From Lentzea terrae (GTDB lineage Bacteria; Actinomycetota; Actinomycetes; Mycobacteriales; Pseudonocardiaceae): a DNA stretch of 64,000 nt. This document shows, in pieces, positions 15,935 through 24,284 of this stretch. A model generated the notes under the pieces. It saw only the letters and a program-made list of their open reading frames with translations. It had not been told where the DNA came from and did no database searches. The stretch is taken from contig NZ_QFWW01000001.1 of assembly GCF_003265345.1 (NCBI RefSeq), positions 263,852 through 327,851 of the forward strand. The letters run 5' to 3'. Made by a program: the position numbers and the translations under genes. Numbering within the stretch: the stretch's first letter is position 1; each line of letters opens with the position of its first letter.

Positions 15935-18900
15935 CTACTTCACCGCGTAGGCCCTGGTGATCGTCTCCGTCACCGAGTTGCCCAGGACGTCGGTGGCCGT
16001 CGCGCGCAACGACGCGAAGCCCGCCGGTCCCGCGGGAATCTCCAGCTTCCCGCCGGCGACCTTGACGCGGCGCCACGTGACGCCGTCGTCGAAGGAAACC
16101 TCCACGCCGAGCGACCGCACGCCCGCGGCCCGTGCGCCAGGTTGATGCGCTGCGGACACCGTGCCGCTCACCGCACCGTGCGCGGTGTTGCGATCGTCGA
16201 GGTTCAGCGCGTACCTGATGTCGAGCAACGGCAACGCTGTCCGCTCATCGGTGCCGGACCGCGAGTGGAACCTCCACTCCGAGCGCACCTCGGGAGACAG
16301 TGCCGGGTTGAGGTTTCCGGACGGTCGCACGGCCTTGGCGGTGAAGGTGAGCCACCCCTGCCCGGACGGCACCTCGAACGTTCCGAGCGCGGGCCGGTCA
16401 CCGCGGGCGATCTCCTTGCCGCCCCGGGACAACACGGTCGTCCCGGTGTGCAGCGGGGTGAAGAAGCTTGCCGTGGTGGGATCGCTGTCGGAGAACATCG
16501 GGATCGTCAGACTGATCCGGTCGCGCGTGCGGTACGCCCACGGCAGCGGTTTGCCGTCCTGCCGCGAGATCGGCGGCGTGGTCAGCTCCGGCCCGAACGG
16601 CGCGGCGAAGACGCGTGAGGTCCGCTTCTCCCCCGCTTCGAGCTGCACCGGCAACGTGATCTCCGCGTGCGACTGGTCGCCGTTGTCCAGGTATCCGCCG
16701 GTGTCGGCCAACTGCACCCCGACACCGGGTGTGACGTAGTCCGTGCGGCGCTGCGGCCACTTCGACTCCACCTCCGCCCCCGCACGCATCAGCCCGAGAC
16801 CCCATGACGCGACACCGAATCGGTACGTCCCCGGCGGCATGGTGTCGATCAGCCTGCGTTCGATCCGGCCGAGGCCCGCCCTGGCGAACTTGAAGTCGTA
16901 CCCGTCGGGCAGACCCTTGACCTCCTGCCCGAGGAAGTAGGACACCGGGCTGTTCGCTCGCACGGACAGCGTGGCCTGCACAGTCCGTTGCGTCATCAGA
17001 TCCTGCACGCGGCGCAGATCCGCCGCGTTGTAGATGAGGCCGGTCGGCAACTCGGGTTCGGCGTCCGGGTCCGAGTCACTGGTGGGCATGAAGAAGGAGA
17101 GCACCGCACGCGCGCCCTTCTGCTTCAGCAGCTTCACCCCGTCCATCAGCTGGTCACCCGGCGTGTACACCGGGTCGTCCCAGCTCTTCGGTGTGATCAC
17201 CGCGATCGCGCCGGAAACGTCACCGGCGGCCTCGATCGACGCCCGGTCCGCCTCACCGACGCCGACCAGCCGGCCGGTGTGCGTGCCCGTGAAGTCGTTG
17301 GTCCACGGGAAGTACGTGTCCCCGAGCTCGAAGCCTCCGGCCTCGTTCACCGTCGTCAGCGCCCACGGGTGGTTCCAGTAGCTGAGGCTCGTCAACGTCA
17401 GGCCGCGCATTTGAGAGCCGGCGACGCTGTACAGCTGGGAGCCTTCCCTGGGCACACCACCGCGCAGAATGCCCGCGAACTCCATCGGCCCGGACTCGTC
17501 GGGGTCGGACATGAGCCCGATCCCGCCACCGGGCTGCGGCCGCGCGTCCGGGTCGTCCACGCCGACCGTGACCGGCTTTCCCGCTGCGGTGTTCGCGTCG
17601 ACGTTGGTGTCCTTGGAGATCTCCACGCGCTGGGCGAACATCGTGTCGTTGCCGGCCGTGTCCACGATGAGCCCGAACACCCGGTACGGGCCGTTCGCCA
17701 CGGTGAGGGTCACCGAGTCGGTGGAAGTGGAGGTGAAGTCCGCGTACGCCTGGCCGGTGCGTTCGTTCTGCGCGATGACCAGCGACTGGAACGTCTCGCC
17801 GGCCCTCGGGGGGACCTTCACGGTCAACGTCCGCCGCTCGCCGTTGAACTGGCCGGTCACCGGAGTGTTCAGCACCACGTCGCCGCCACGCGCCCGCAGC
17901 ACTCCGGTGACATCGCCCGCCGGTTGCGCGGCCGGGCGCGCGGTCACGGTGACCGCCGCCGAGCCGCCCGCCGGCACGGTCACCGACTTCGCCACCGAAA
18001 GGACGCCCTCGCGGTCGACGTCCAGGTCCAGCGCCAGGGTGACCGGAGTGCTCCCGGAGTTGACGTAGGTGATCTTGCGCGTCGCCTCGGCCGTGCCCCA
18101 CACCGTGCCGAACCCGGCCGCGCCCTCTGCCCGCACCTGTTGCGCGACACCGCGAGCGATGTCGAGCCTGCCCGCGCCCTGGGCCAGCGTGGAGATGCCC
18201 GGCAGTCGCCTGGACGACCCGATCAGGGCGCTCTTGATCTGCTCGCCGGTCCAGTCGGGGTGTTGCTGCGCGAGGATCGCGGCGGCGCCGGCGACGTGCG
18301 GGGACGCCATCGAGGTGCCGGAGATCTGCGCGTACCTGTCGCCCACCGCGTACTCGGGCAACGTCCCGGCCGCCCGCGCGGCGACGATGTCCGTGCCCGG
18401 CCCGGCGATCTCCGGCTTCAGCCCGAAGTCACCCCGCCTCGGTCCCTGGCTGGAGGTGGCGCTCAACTCGTCCCGCTTGGTCACGTTGGCCACGGTGAGC
18501 GCCCGGTCCGCGGTACCGGGCGAGCTCACGGACTCGCGCGCCCCGTTGTTGCCCGCCGCGACGACGAACAGCGCGCCACTGGACTCGGAGAGCTGGTTCA
18601 CCGCCTGGGACATCAGATCCGTGCCGTCGGTGACGCTGCCGCCGATGCTCATGTTCACCACGTCGGCGCCCTGTTCGACGGCCCACCGCATGCCGTTGAG
18701 GATCCAGTCCTCCCTGCCGCCGTACTGGCCGAGCACCTTGCCGACCAGCAGCCGGGCGCCTGGTGCGACGCCGTGGTAGCGCCCCTGCGACGCCACGCCG
18801 CTGCCCGCGATCGTGCCGGCCACGTGGGTGCCGTGCCCGTCCGTGTCCTGCACGCCCTCGCCGGTGAAGTCCGCGGACGAGTCCACAACGGACTTCAGGT

Positions 18901-19528
18901 CCGGGTGTTCCCGGTCGTACCCGCTGTCCAGCACCGCGACCTTCACACCGTCGCCGCGGAACCCCGCCTGCCACGCCTTGGGAGCGCCGATCTGCTTCAG
19001 GCTCTCGTCGAGCGCGGGCCGGACGCGGCCGTTGAGCCAGATCTTCTCCTGAGCAGCCGCGACACCGGCCGAGCCGCGCTCACGCCAGCGTTGCGCCGCC
19101 TCGGTCTTCGGGATGTAGACCGCCGAGACGCCCGCGGTCAGGGCTCGCGAGGCGGAGTCGGTCACGATCGTCGGCACGGTGGACTCGTGCCGGTCGTCGT
19201 AGTCCTGCTGGACGAGCCCGGTCACGTCGAACAGCCGCTGGTCCAGCTTGCCGGCCTCGAGGTCCGCGACGGCGTCCTCGGGCACCACGTGGTCGTGGCC
19301 GTCGAGCCGGTAACGCCAGGCGCGCAGTCGCTCCCGGCCTTTCGCCATCCGCACGGACGAGACCCGGTCGCCCTCGACGACCACCTGGTCGCCCGTGATC
19401 AGCGTGACGACTCCAGGCGTGGCCGCGGCTTGCGGCGCACCTGCGTTCGCCGTCGCGGATGTCGCCACCACGACGGAGAGCAGGAGCGCGGCCACCAACG
19501 CCGCGCTTCGTTTTCTGTACATGCGCAT
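15935..19528 (-). CDS. Secreted subtilisin-like serine protease (peptidase S8)
   Basis: 1197 residues with a Sec signal peptide (about 1-28, ending ATSATANA), a pro-region to about 180, then the S8 catalytic domain. Asp201 is in AVLDSGYD, His232 in DGHGTHVAGT, oxyanion Asn327 in VVAAGNNG and Ser406 in SGTSMASPHVAG. After about 470 the protein continues with Ig/FN-like beta-rich modules and a PA-like insertion, ending AYAVK. It resembles the large 1,100-1,200-residue subtilases of Streptomyces and relatives. No T-run terminator is seen. It stands alone, with gene debris on both sides, so it is either an intact survivor or the cargo of the rearrangements. Confidence 0.93.
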   Translation of the reverse strand: MRMYRKRSAALVAALLLSVVVATSATANAGAPQAAATPGVVTLITGDQVVVEGDRVSSVRMAKGRERLRAWRYRLDGHDHVVPEDAVADLEAGKLDQRLFDVTGLVQQDYDDRHESTVPTIVTDSASRALTAGVSAVYIPKTEAAQRWRERGSAGVAAAQEKIWLNGRVRPALDESLKQIGAPKAWQAGFRGDGVKVAVLDSGYDREHPDLKSVVDSSADFTGEGVQDTDGHGTHVAGTIAGSGVASQGRYHGVAPGARLLVGKVLGQYGGREDWILNGMRWAVEQGADVVNMSIGGSVTDGTDLMSQAVNQLSESSGALFVVAAGNNGARESVSSPGTADRALTVANVTKRDELSATSSQGPRRGDFGLKPEIAGPGTDIVAARAAGTLPEYAVGDRYAQISGTSMASPHVAGAAAILAQQHPDWTGEQIKSALIGSSRRLPGISTLAQGAGRLDIARGVAQQVRAEGAAGFGTVWGTAEATRKITYVNSGSTPVTLALDLDVDREGVLSVAKSVTVPAGGSAAVTVTARPAAQPAGDVTGVLRARGGDVVLNTPVTGQFNGERRTLTVKVPPRAGETFQSLVIAQNERTGQAYADFTSTSTDSVTLTVANGPYRVFGLIVDTAGNDTMFAQRVEISKDTNVDANTAAGKPVTVGVDDPDARPQPGGGIGLMSDPDESGPMEFAGILRGGVPREGSQLYSVAGSQMRGLTLTSLSYWNHPWALTTVNEAGGFELGDTYFPWTNDFTGTHTGRLVGVGEADRASIEAAGDVSGAIAVITPKSWDDPVYTPGDQLMDGVKLLKQKGARAVLSFFMPTSDSDPDAEPELPTGLIYNAADLRRVQDLMTQRTVQATLSVRANSPVSYFLGQEVKGLPDGYDFKFARAGLGRIERRLIDTMPPGTYRFGVASWGLGLMRAGAEVESKWPQRRTDYVTPGVGVQLADTGGYLDNGDQSHAEITLPVQLEAGEKRTSRVFAAPFGPELTTPPISRQDGKPLPWAYRTRDRISLTIPMFSDSDPTTASFFTPLHTGTTVLSRGGKEIARGDRPALGTFEVPSGQGWLTFTAKAVRPSGNLNPALSPEVRSEWRFHSRSGTDERTALPLLDIRYALNLDDRNTAHGAVSGTVSAAHQPGARAAGVRSLGVEVSFDDGVTWRRVKVAGGKLEIPAGPAGFASLRATATDVLGNSVTETITRAYAVK

Positions 19529-19666
19529 CCTTCGAGCGGGAATAGCTGGATCCCCGAACGTAGGGGTGCGCGCCGCGCCGTGTCTGCGATCTTCATGACC
19601 TCTTCACAACCGGGATTCTCGCCGCTCACAACGAAAACGAGTCGCGTCGGTGCGGAGCTTGATCTG

Positions 19667-19915
19667 TCAGGCACCGCTTCTGGTCATCACTCGCCGCGCG
19701 ATGGCGAGGGCAGAGCGCCTCGGCATCAGCTTGCCGAACAAGAAGGTGGTCAGCTTGTTGGCGTAGCCGTCGATGACGGATGGCCGTTTGCCTGACAGGG
19801 CGCGGAACACAGTACTGGCGACGACCTCGGCGCTCCGTGTGCCGCGAGTGTTCATCGGCGTCTTCGTGGGACCTGGGCTGACTGCCACCACCCGGACTCC
19901 GGTGCCTCGGCGCCC
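19667..19915 (-). pseudogene. C-terminal fragment of a short-chain dehydrogenase (SDR)
   Basis: About 80 residues match the end of a classical SDR: GTGVRVVAVSPGPTKTPMN (the PG-P-T loop after the active site), then SAEVVASTVFRAL and a basic C-terminal helix. The Rossmann glycine motif and the catalytic Y-x-x-x-K are missing. A possible second piece (GVDHSLFTLNL) follows directly upstream to about 20000, which suggests an internal deletion. The frame overlaps, in antisense, the hydrolase fragment at 20020. Confidence 0.6.
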
Positions 19916-20019
19916 GGCGGTGATGTCCGCACGGGTTCCCACTGCCAGGTTCAACGTGAACAGGCTGTGATCGACGCCGTTGGCCGCGATCTGCACCAGC
20001 AACACGAGGCCGTCCTGGT

Positions 20020-20160
20020 CGGTGGCACCTCCGGTGCTGCTCGGGCACAGCCGCGGCTCGTTCGCCGCACAGCAGTACGTCCTGAACCACGCCCACCTCA
20101 TCGACGCCCTCGCCCTCGCCGACCCCTTGTGCGGCTTCAGCCTCTCTCCGCCCACTGAGC
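20020..20160 (+). pseudogene. Alpha/beta hydrolase fragment around the nucleophile elbow
   Basis: A stretch reading PPVLLGHSRGSFAAQQ, then a helix and ALALADPLCGF, is a nucleophile-elbow segment (G-H-S-x-G) of an alpha/beta hydrolase. Nothing of the oxyanion-hole strand or the catalytic histidine remains. The frame runs straight into the third copy of the KamA-like tail (20172-20212), so unrelated gene pieces have been joined here. Confidence 0.5.
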
Positions 20161-20171
20161 ACGGGCAGGCG

Positions 20172-20212
20172 CACTACGACCCGATCTCCACGCTCGGCGA
20201 GGCCGGCCAGAA
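20172..20212 (+). repeat. Direct repeat copy 3: short KamA-like tail
   Basis: About 41 bases (CACTACGACCCGATCTCCAC onward) repeat the DPISTLGEAGQ coding stretch of copies 1 and 2 with two or three changes, then end in a TAG a few codons later. The downstream hairpin of the other copies is absent. It lies some 4.5 kb from copy 2, on the far side of the subtilase gene. Confidence 0.75.
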
Positions 20213-20314
20213 CCCGTAGAGTCTGTCTCGACGTCAGACGTCCCCAGAACACCCCAGGAAGTCCACGAAGGACGGTGCGCTGCGAGGACCTGACAACCTA
20301 CGGGGAGTGGGGAC

Positions 20315-20916
20315 GTGCACGAGCTGAATGTCGCGCTGAACGAGTCGACAGTCGTCGGGGTGCGGCAACGCTCGGATGGCAGCATCGTGTTGCTGCTCCA
20401 GGTGCTCGCGCTGTCCGCGGACGGCCCGATCGACCCGATGCCCGGCGCGCGATCGTCCTGTCCGGCGCGTCACGGTCACGGATTCTGCTGCGGCGTCAGG
20501 ACTCCGACTTCGGTCCGGTGATCCCGCTGGCCGACTTCGACGCGCTGGAGGAGTTCTTCGCCTCCGTCGCCCTGCACAACTCGATGTACGGGTGGGAGTT
20601 CCTGGACAACCCCAACCTGGTCCAGGACTGGCCTGCCGAGGTCAGCCTCGACGTGACACACCGAGACACGCCCGCCGAGCACACCTCGTACTGGTTCAAC
20701 GAGGTCGGCGTGGCCGTCGAGGACGGGTATCGGCCCTACTGCGTCGAAGGTGTCGTCGAGTACGACGAGCTGACGGTGGAACGCTTCGACGGGACTCCTG
20801 TGCCGGTCGGCGAGTTCACCGCCGCCGGGAAGCGGTGGTGGGAGGCGTTCTACCGCGGCGATCCGCGCGCCCACGAGGTGCAGCGCGCGGTCAACGAGTC
20901 GCCTGGCTGGCGGTGA
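20315..20916 (+). pseudogene. Hypothetical protein, interrupted by a one-base frameshift
   Basis: GTG 20315, with GGGGAGTGGGG before it, opens a frame with a soluble alpha/beta composition (MHELNVALNESTVVGV, then LLLQVLALSADGPIDP). Near 20440 the coding pattern moves to the frame ending at 20916 (ARRAIVLSGASRSRILLRR, LEEFFASVALHNSMYGWEFL, HTSYWFNEVGVAVEDGY). Inserting one G to give GACCCGGATGCC restores a single protein of about 200 residues. I do not recognise the family. As with the GntR gene, the lesion is the loss of one G in a short G run, so either real decay or base-calling error is possible. Confidence 0.65.
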
Positions 20917-21031
20917 TTGACCCGGTCCGGCCAGCGGCACGAGGTGATGCCACGCGAATGATCAGTCCAGCTCGATGAACGCGTCGTTGTCGACGACGTC
21001 CACGATCTCGTCCGTGCTGAGGACTGCGGTT

Positions 21032-21047
21032 CTGTTAGCGCTAACAG
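21032..21047. promoter_or_regulatory. LacI-type operator (perfect palindrome) upstream of the GH43 cluster
   Basis: CTGTTAGCGCTAACAG is a perfect 16-base palindrome with the central CG typical of LacI/GalR operators. It lies about 150 bases before the first GH43 gene. The 279-base gap 20917-21195 holds only this site, a second similar site, and a short minus-strand gene tail-like frame (stop at about 20963) that I could not extend to a start codon. Confidence 0.8.
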
Positions 21048-21142
21048 GGTTGTTGTTCGAGCAGGACCCCGGGTGAGCGGATGCCTGACCGCCGGAAGGT
21101 GCAACTTTCTGGAAAGTAGGTCTTGAGCTGCACGGAGGCCGC

Positions 21143-21156
21143 TGTTAGCGTTCACA
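21143..21156. promoter_or_regulatory. Second, imperfect LacI-type operator
   Basis: TGTTAGCGTTCACA matches the upstream perfect site at 11 of 14 positions and keeps the half-site TGTTAGCG. It is 40 bases before the GH43 start codon, where it would overlap the promoter or transcript start. Two sites about 110 bases apart suggest looping repression by one LacI-family tetramer or two dimers. Confidence 0.7.
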
Positions 21157-21195
21157 CCCCGCGTGCTACCTCGATCCCCACGATGGAGTGGACCG

Positions 21196-22650
21196 ATGAA
21201 CGCTGCTGTTCCCAGGCGGTTCGTCCGCAGGCTGGCTGTGGTCGCGTTGGCCGTTGCGACCGCATTCGCAGACCTGGTGGTGGTGATGCCCGCGGCGCAC
21301 GCGTCGCCGGCCGTGCGGTTCACGAACTCGTTGGCGGAGCGGCGGGCGGACCCGCACATCTTCAAGCACACCGACGGCTTCTACTACTTCACCGCGACGG
21401 TGCCGGAGTACGACCGGATCGTGCTGCGCCGTGCGACCACGATCCAGGGACTGGCGAGCGCGCCGGAGACGGTGATCTGGCGCAAGCACGCCACCGGCGA
21501 GATGGGCGCGCACATCTGGGCGCCGGAGATCCACTTCATCAACGGCAAGTGGTACGTCTACTTCACCGCCGGGCGGTCCGACGACAAGTGGCGCATCCGG
21601 ATGTACGTGCTGGAGACCGCCGACCCCAACCCGCTCACCGGCACCTGGGTGGAGCGCGGGCGGATCGTCACGCCGTGGGACACGTTCTCGCTCGACGAGA
21701 CCACGTTCGTGGCGAACGGCGTGCGGTACCTGAGCTGGGCGCAGGCCGAACCCGGCGGCGACTCCAGCATCTACCTCGCGCGGATGGGCGCCGACCCGTG
21801 GACGATCACCGGGACGGTGACGAAGCTGACCTCGCCGACGTTGGCCTGGGAGACCCGCAGGAACAGGGTCAACGAGGGACCGGCGGTGATCCAGCGCGAC
21901 GGCCGGATCTTCCTGACCTACTCCGCCAGCGCCACCGACGCGAACTACTGCCTCGGCATGCTGTCCGCGTCATCGGCGGCCGACCTGCTCAACCCCTCGT
22001 CGTGGACCAAGAGTCAGACCCCGGTGTTCGCCAGCAGCTCCGCGACGAGCCAGTACGGCCCCGGCCACAACTCGTTCACGGTGTCCGAGGACGGGCAGAG
22101 CGACATCCTCGTCTACCACGACCGCAGCTACCGCGACATCGTCGGTGACCCGCTCGCCAACCCCGACCGCCGCACCCGCGTGCAGAAGGTCTACTGGAAC
22201 GCCGACGGCACACCGAACTTCGGCATCCCGGTCGCCGACGGCGTCACGCCGGTGCGGCTCAAGTCGTACAACTTCCCGGACCGGTTCGTGCGGCACTGGG
22301 AGTACCGGGCCAGGGTCGAGGCAGGCGTCAACCCGTTGGCGGACTCGCAGTTCCGGATCGTGACCGGCCTCAACGGCGCCGGCACGGTGTCGCTGGAGTC
22401 GGCCAACTTCCCCGGCTACTACCTGCGGCACCGCAACTACGAGTTCTGGGTGCAGCGCGACGACGGCACGGCCCTGTTCAAGAACGACGCCAGCTTCTTC
22501 CAGCGCGCGGGCCTGGCCGACAGCTCTGCGGTGTCGTTCGAGTCGCAGAACTTCCCCGGCCGCTACCTGCGCCACAACGGCACCACCGTCAACCTGACCA
22601 CCGCGACCGACACCGTCGCCCGCGCCGACTCCACGTTCGTCCTGGAGTGA
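21196..22650 (+). CDS. Secreted GH43 glycosidase with AbfB-like (CBM42) domain
   Basis: 484 residues. Signal peptide about 1-35 (ends PAAHA). The five-bladed GH43 propeller has Asp in RADPHIF (general base) and Glu in VNEGPAVI (general acid). From about 340 a beta-trefoil arabinofuranose-binding AbfB module follows (SYNFPDRFVRHW, SANFPGYYLRHRNY, SQNFPGRYLRHNG: three repeats). Such enzymes release arabinose from arabinan or arabinoxylan. ATG 21196 is chosen over the frame's earlier ATG because GGAG precedes it and the signal peptide begins there. First gene of a three-gene set behind two LacI-type operators. Confidence 0.9.
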   Translation: MNAAVPRRFVRRLAVVALAVATAFADLVVVMPAAHASPAVRFTNSLAERRADPHIFKHTDGFYYFTATVPEYDRIVLRRATTIQGLASAPETVIWRKHATGEMGAHIWAPEIHFINGKWYVYFTAGRSDDKWRIRMYVLETADPNPLTGTWVERGRIVTPWDTFSLDETTFVANGVRYLSWAQAEPGGDSSIYLARMGADPWTITGTVTKLTSPTLAWETRRNRVNEGPAVIQRDGRIFLTYSASATDANYCLGMLSASSAADLLNPSSWTKSQTPVFASSSATSQYGPGHNSFTVSEDGQSDILVYHDRSYRDIVGDPLANPDRRTRVQKVYWNADGTPNFGIPVADGVTPVRLKSYNFPDRFVRHWEYRARVEAGVNPLADSQFRIVTGLNGAGTVSLESANFPGYYLRHRNYEFWVQRDDGTALFKNDASFFQRAGLADSSAVSFESQNFPGRYLRHNGTTVNLTTATDTVARADSTFVLE

Positions 22651-22764
22651 CGCTCCCAGCCCGCTCCACCTGACCGTGGAGCCGGTCACGCCTTTCCCTG
22701 TGTCGTGCAACGCGGCCGTGCGCACCCGCACGAGTCCGAAACCCTGTGGCACCCCGGAGTGGTC

Positions 22765-24246
22765 ATGCTGTCTTCCCTGCCCCATCCAGCCTCGCGGCGT
22801 CTGCTGTCGCTCGTCGCGGCCTTCCTGATGGCGCTGTCGTCAGTGCTGATCGGCCAGGGCGTCGCGGTCGCGGCGCCCGGCCCGTCGTTCGTCAACCCAG
22901 TCGTGCCCCTGCCGAACAGCGCGGACCCCACGCTGGTCACCTACAACGGCGCCTACTACTACGTGGCGACGACGTGGACCTCCGACATCGTGATGCGCAA
23001 GTCGACCACGATCGCCGCCCTGCGCAGCGCCCCGGAGCAACGGGTCTTCACGGCAACCCAGAACGACGGTTGCTGCACGATGTGGGCGCCGCACCTGGAG
23101 CAGATCAACAACCGTTGGTACATCTACTACTCGGTGCAGCCGAAGGCGGGGTTCGGCGAGCGTCGCACGCACGTCCTGGAGAGCGCGGGCAGTGACCCGT
23201 TGGGGCCGTACACCTACCGCGGCATCCTCAACCTGATGCCCAACGGCGGTTGGGCGATCGACGGCGCGGTGCTCAAGCTCAACGGCGCCAACTACTTCCA
23301 CTTCTCCGCGTTCGGCTCGGACGGCCTGCAGTCGCTGTTCATCGCACCGATGGACACGCCGTGGTCGGTCTCCGCGTTCGGCACCCGCATCTCCGCGCCC
23401 ACGCTGGCCTGGGAGCGCCAGGACGGCAACGTCAACGAAGGCTCGTTCGCGTTGCAGCGCAACGGCCGCACCTTCCTGACCTACTCGGCCAGCGCGTGCT
23501 GGGGCCCCAACTACAAGCTGGGCATGCTGGAGTACTCGGGCGGCGACCCGCTGGCGGCGAGCTCGTGGACGAAGTTCCAGAACCCGATCTTCGAGCGCAA
23601 CGACGCGAACGGCGTGTTCGGCCCCGGCCACCACTCGTTCTTCACCTCGCCGGACGGCACCGAGACGTGGATCGCCTACCACGCCAACGACTCGGCGTCG
23701 CAGGGCTGCGGCACGACCCGCACCACCCGCGTCCAGAAGATCTCGTGGAACGCCGACGGCACGCCGAACCTGGGCACCCCGGTCTCCACCTCCACCGTGC
23801 TCCAAGGCCCCTCGGGTGAGACCGGTGGCCCGGTGGCGCGCGTAGACATCAAGAACCGGCACAGCGCGCTGTGCCTGGACAACTACAACTTCGGTCTCAA
23901 GCCCGGCGCCGAGGTCCGGCAGTGGACCTGCAACACCGCGGCCGTGCAGGACTGGTACCTCACGCCGAAGGGCGACGGCTACTACGAGATCTTCAACGGC
24001 TACAGCGGCCTGTGCCTGGACAACAAGGACTTCGCCACCGCGCCGGGTTCGCCGGTGCAGCAGTTCACGTGCAACGGCCTTGCCGTCCAGCAGTGGCGGC
24101 TGACCACCACCAACGGCCGCACCACGCTGGTCAACAAGCACAGCGGGCTGTGCCTGGACAACTACAACTGGGGCATCCAGCCCGGCGCCGAGGTCCGGCA
24201 GTGGACCTGCAACGGCCTGGCCGTCCAGCAGTGGGACCTCGTCTGA
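22765..24246 (+). CDS. Secreted GH43 glycosidase with ricin-B-type lectin domain
   Basis: 493 residues. Signal peptide about 1-37 (ends VAVAA). Catalytic GH43 propeller with Asp in SADPTLV, a second Asp in AIDGAVL and Glu in VNEGSFAL. A beta-trefoil RICIN/CBM13 domain fills about 365-493, with three CLDN / QQW repeats (SALCLDNYNF, SGLCLDNKDF, SGLCLDNYNW; each closing in Q-x-W). Same catalytic family as the gene upstream but a different sugar-binding module, so the pair may target the same polymer at different sites. It starts 114 bases after the first gene. Confidence 0.9.
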   Translation: MLSSLPHPASRRLLSLVAAFLMALSSVLIGQGVAVAAPGPSFVNPVVPLPNSADPTLVTYNGAYYYVATTWTSDIVMRKSTTIAALRSAPEQRVFTATQNDGCCTMWAPHLEQINNRWYIYYSVQPKAGFGERRTHVLESAGSDPLGPYTYRGILNLMPNGGWAIDGAVLKLNGANYFHFSAFGSDGLQSLFIAPMDTPWSVSAFGTRISAPTLAWERQDGNVNEGSFALQRNGRTFLTYSASACWGPNYKLGMLEYSGGDPLAASSWTKFQNPIFERNDANGVFGPGHHSFFTSPDGTETWIAYHANDSASQGCGTTRTTRVQKISWNADGTPNLGTPVSTSTVLQGPSGETGGPVARVDIKNRHSALCLDNYNFGLKPGAEVRQWTCNTAAVQDWYLTPKGDGYYEIFNGYSGLCLDNKDFATAPGSPVQQFTCNGLAVQQWRLTTTNGRTTLVNKHSGLCLDNYNWGIQPGAEVRQWTCNGLAVQQWDLV

Positions 24247-24284
24247 TGCGGACACGGCAGCACGGATCGCGAGAGGAAAAGATC

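Noticed and set aside
16988..19795. A 935-codon open frame on the plus strand
   Set aside because: It is antisense to the subtilase, whose catalytic triad, signal peptide and module order are certain. The plus frame is Arg/Val/His-rich and shows no domain.
20963..21124. Minus-strand frame ending STDEIVDVVDNDAFIELD, possibly a small peptide precursor
   Set aside because: No start codon lies in the frame before an upstream stop, and it overlaps the two LacI-type operators. It may be a gene tail, but nothing supports a RiPP.
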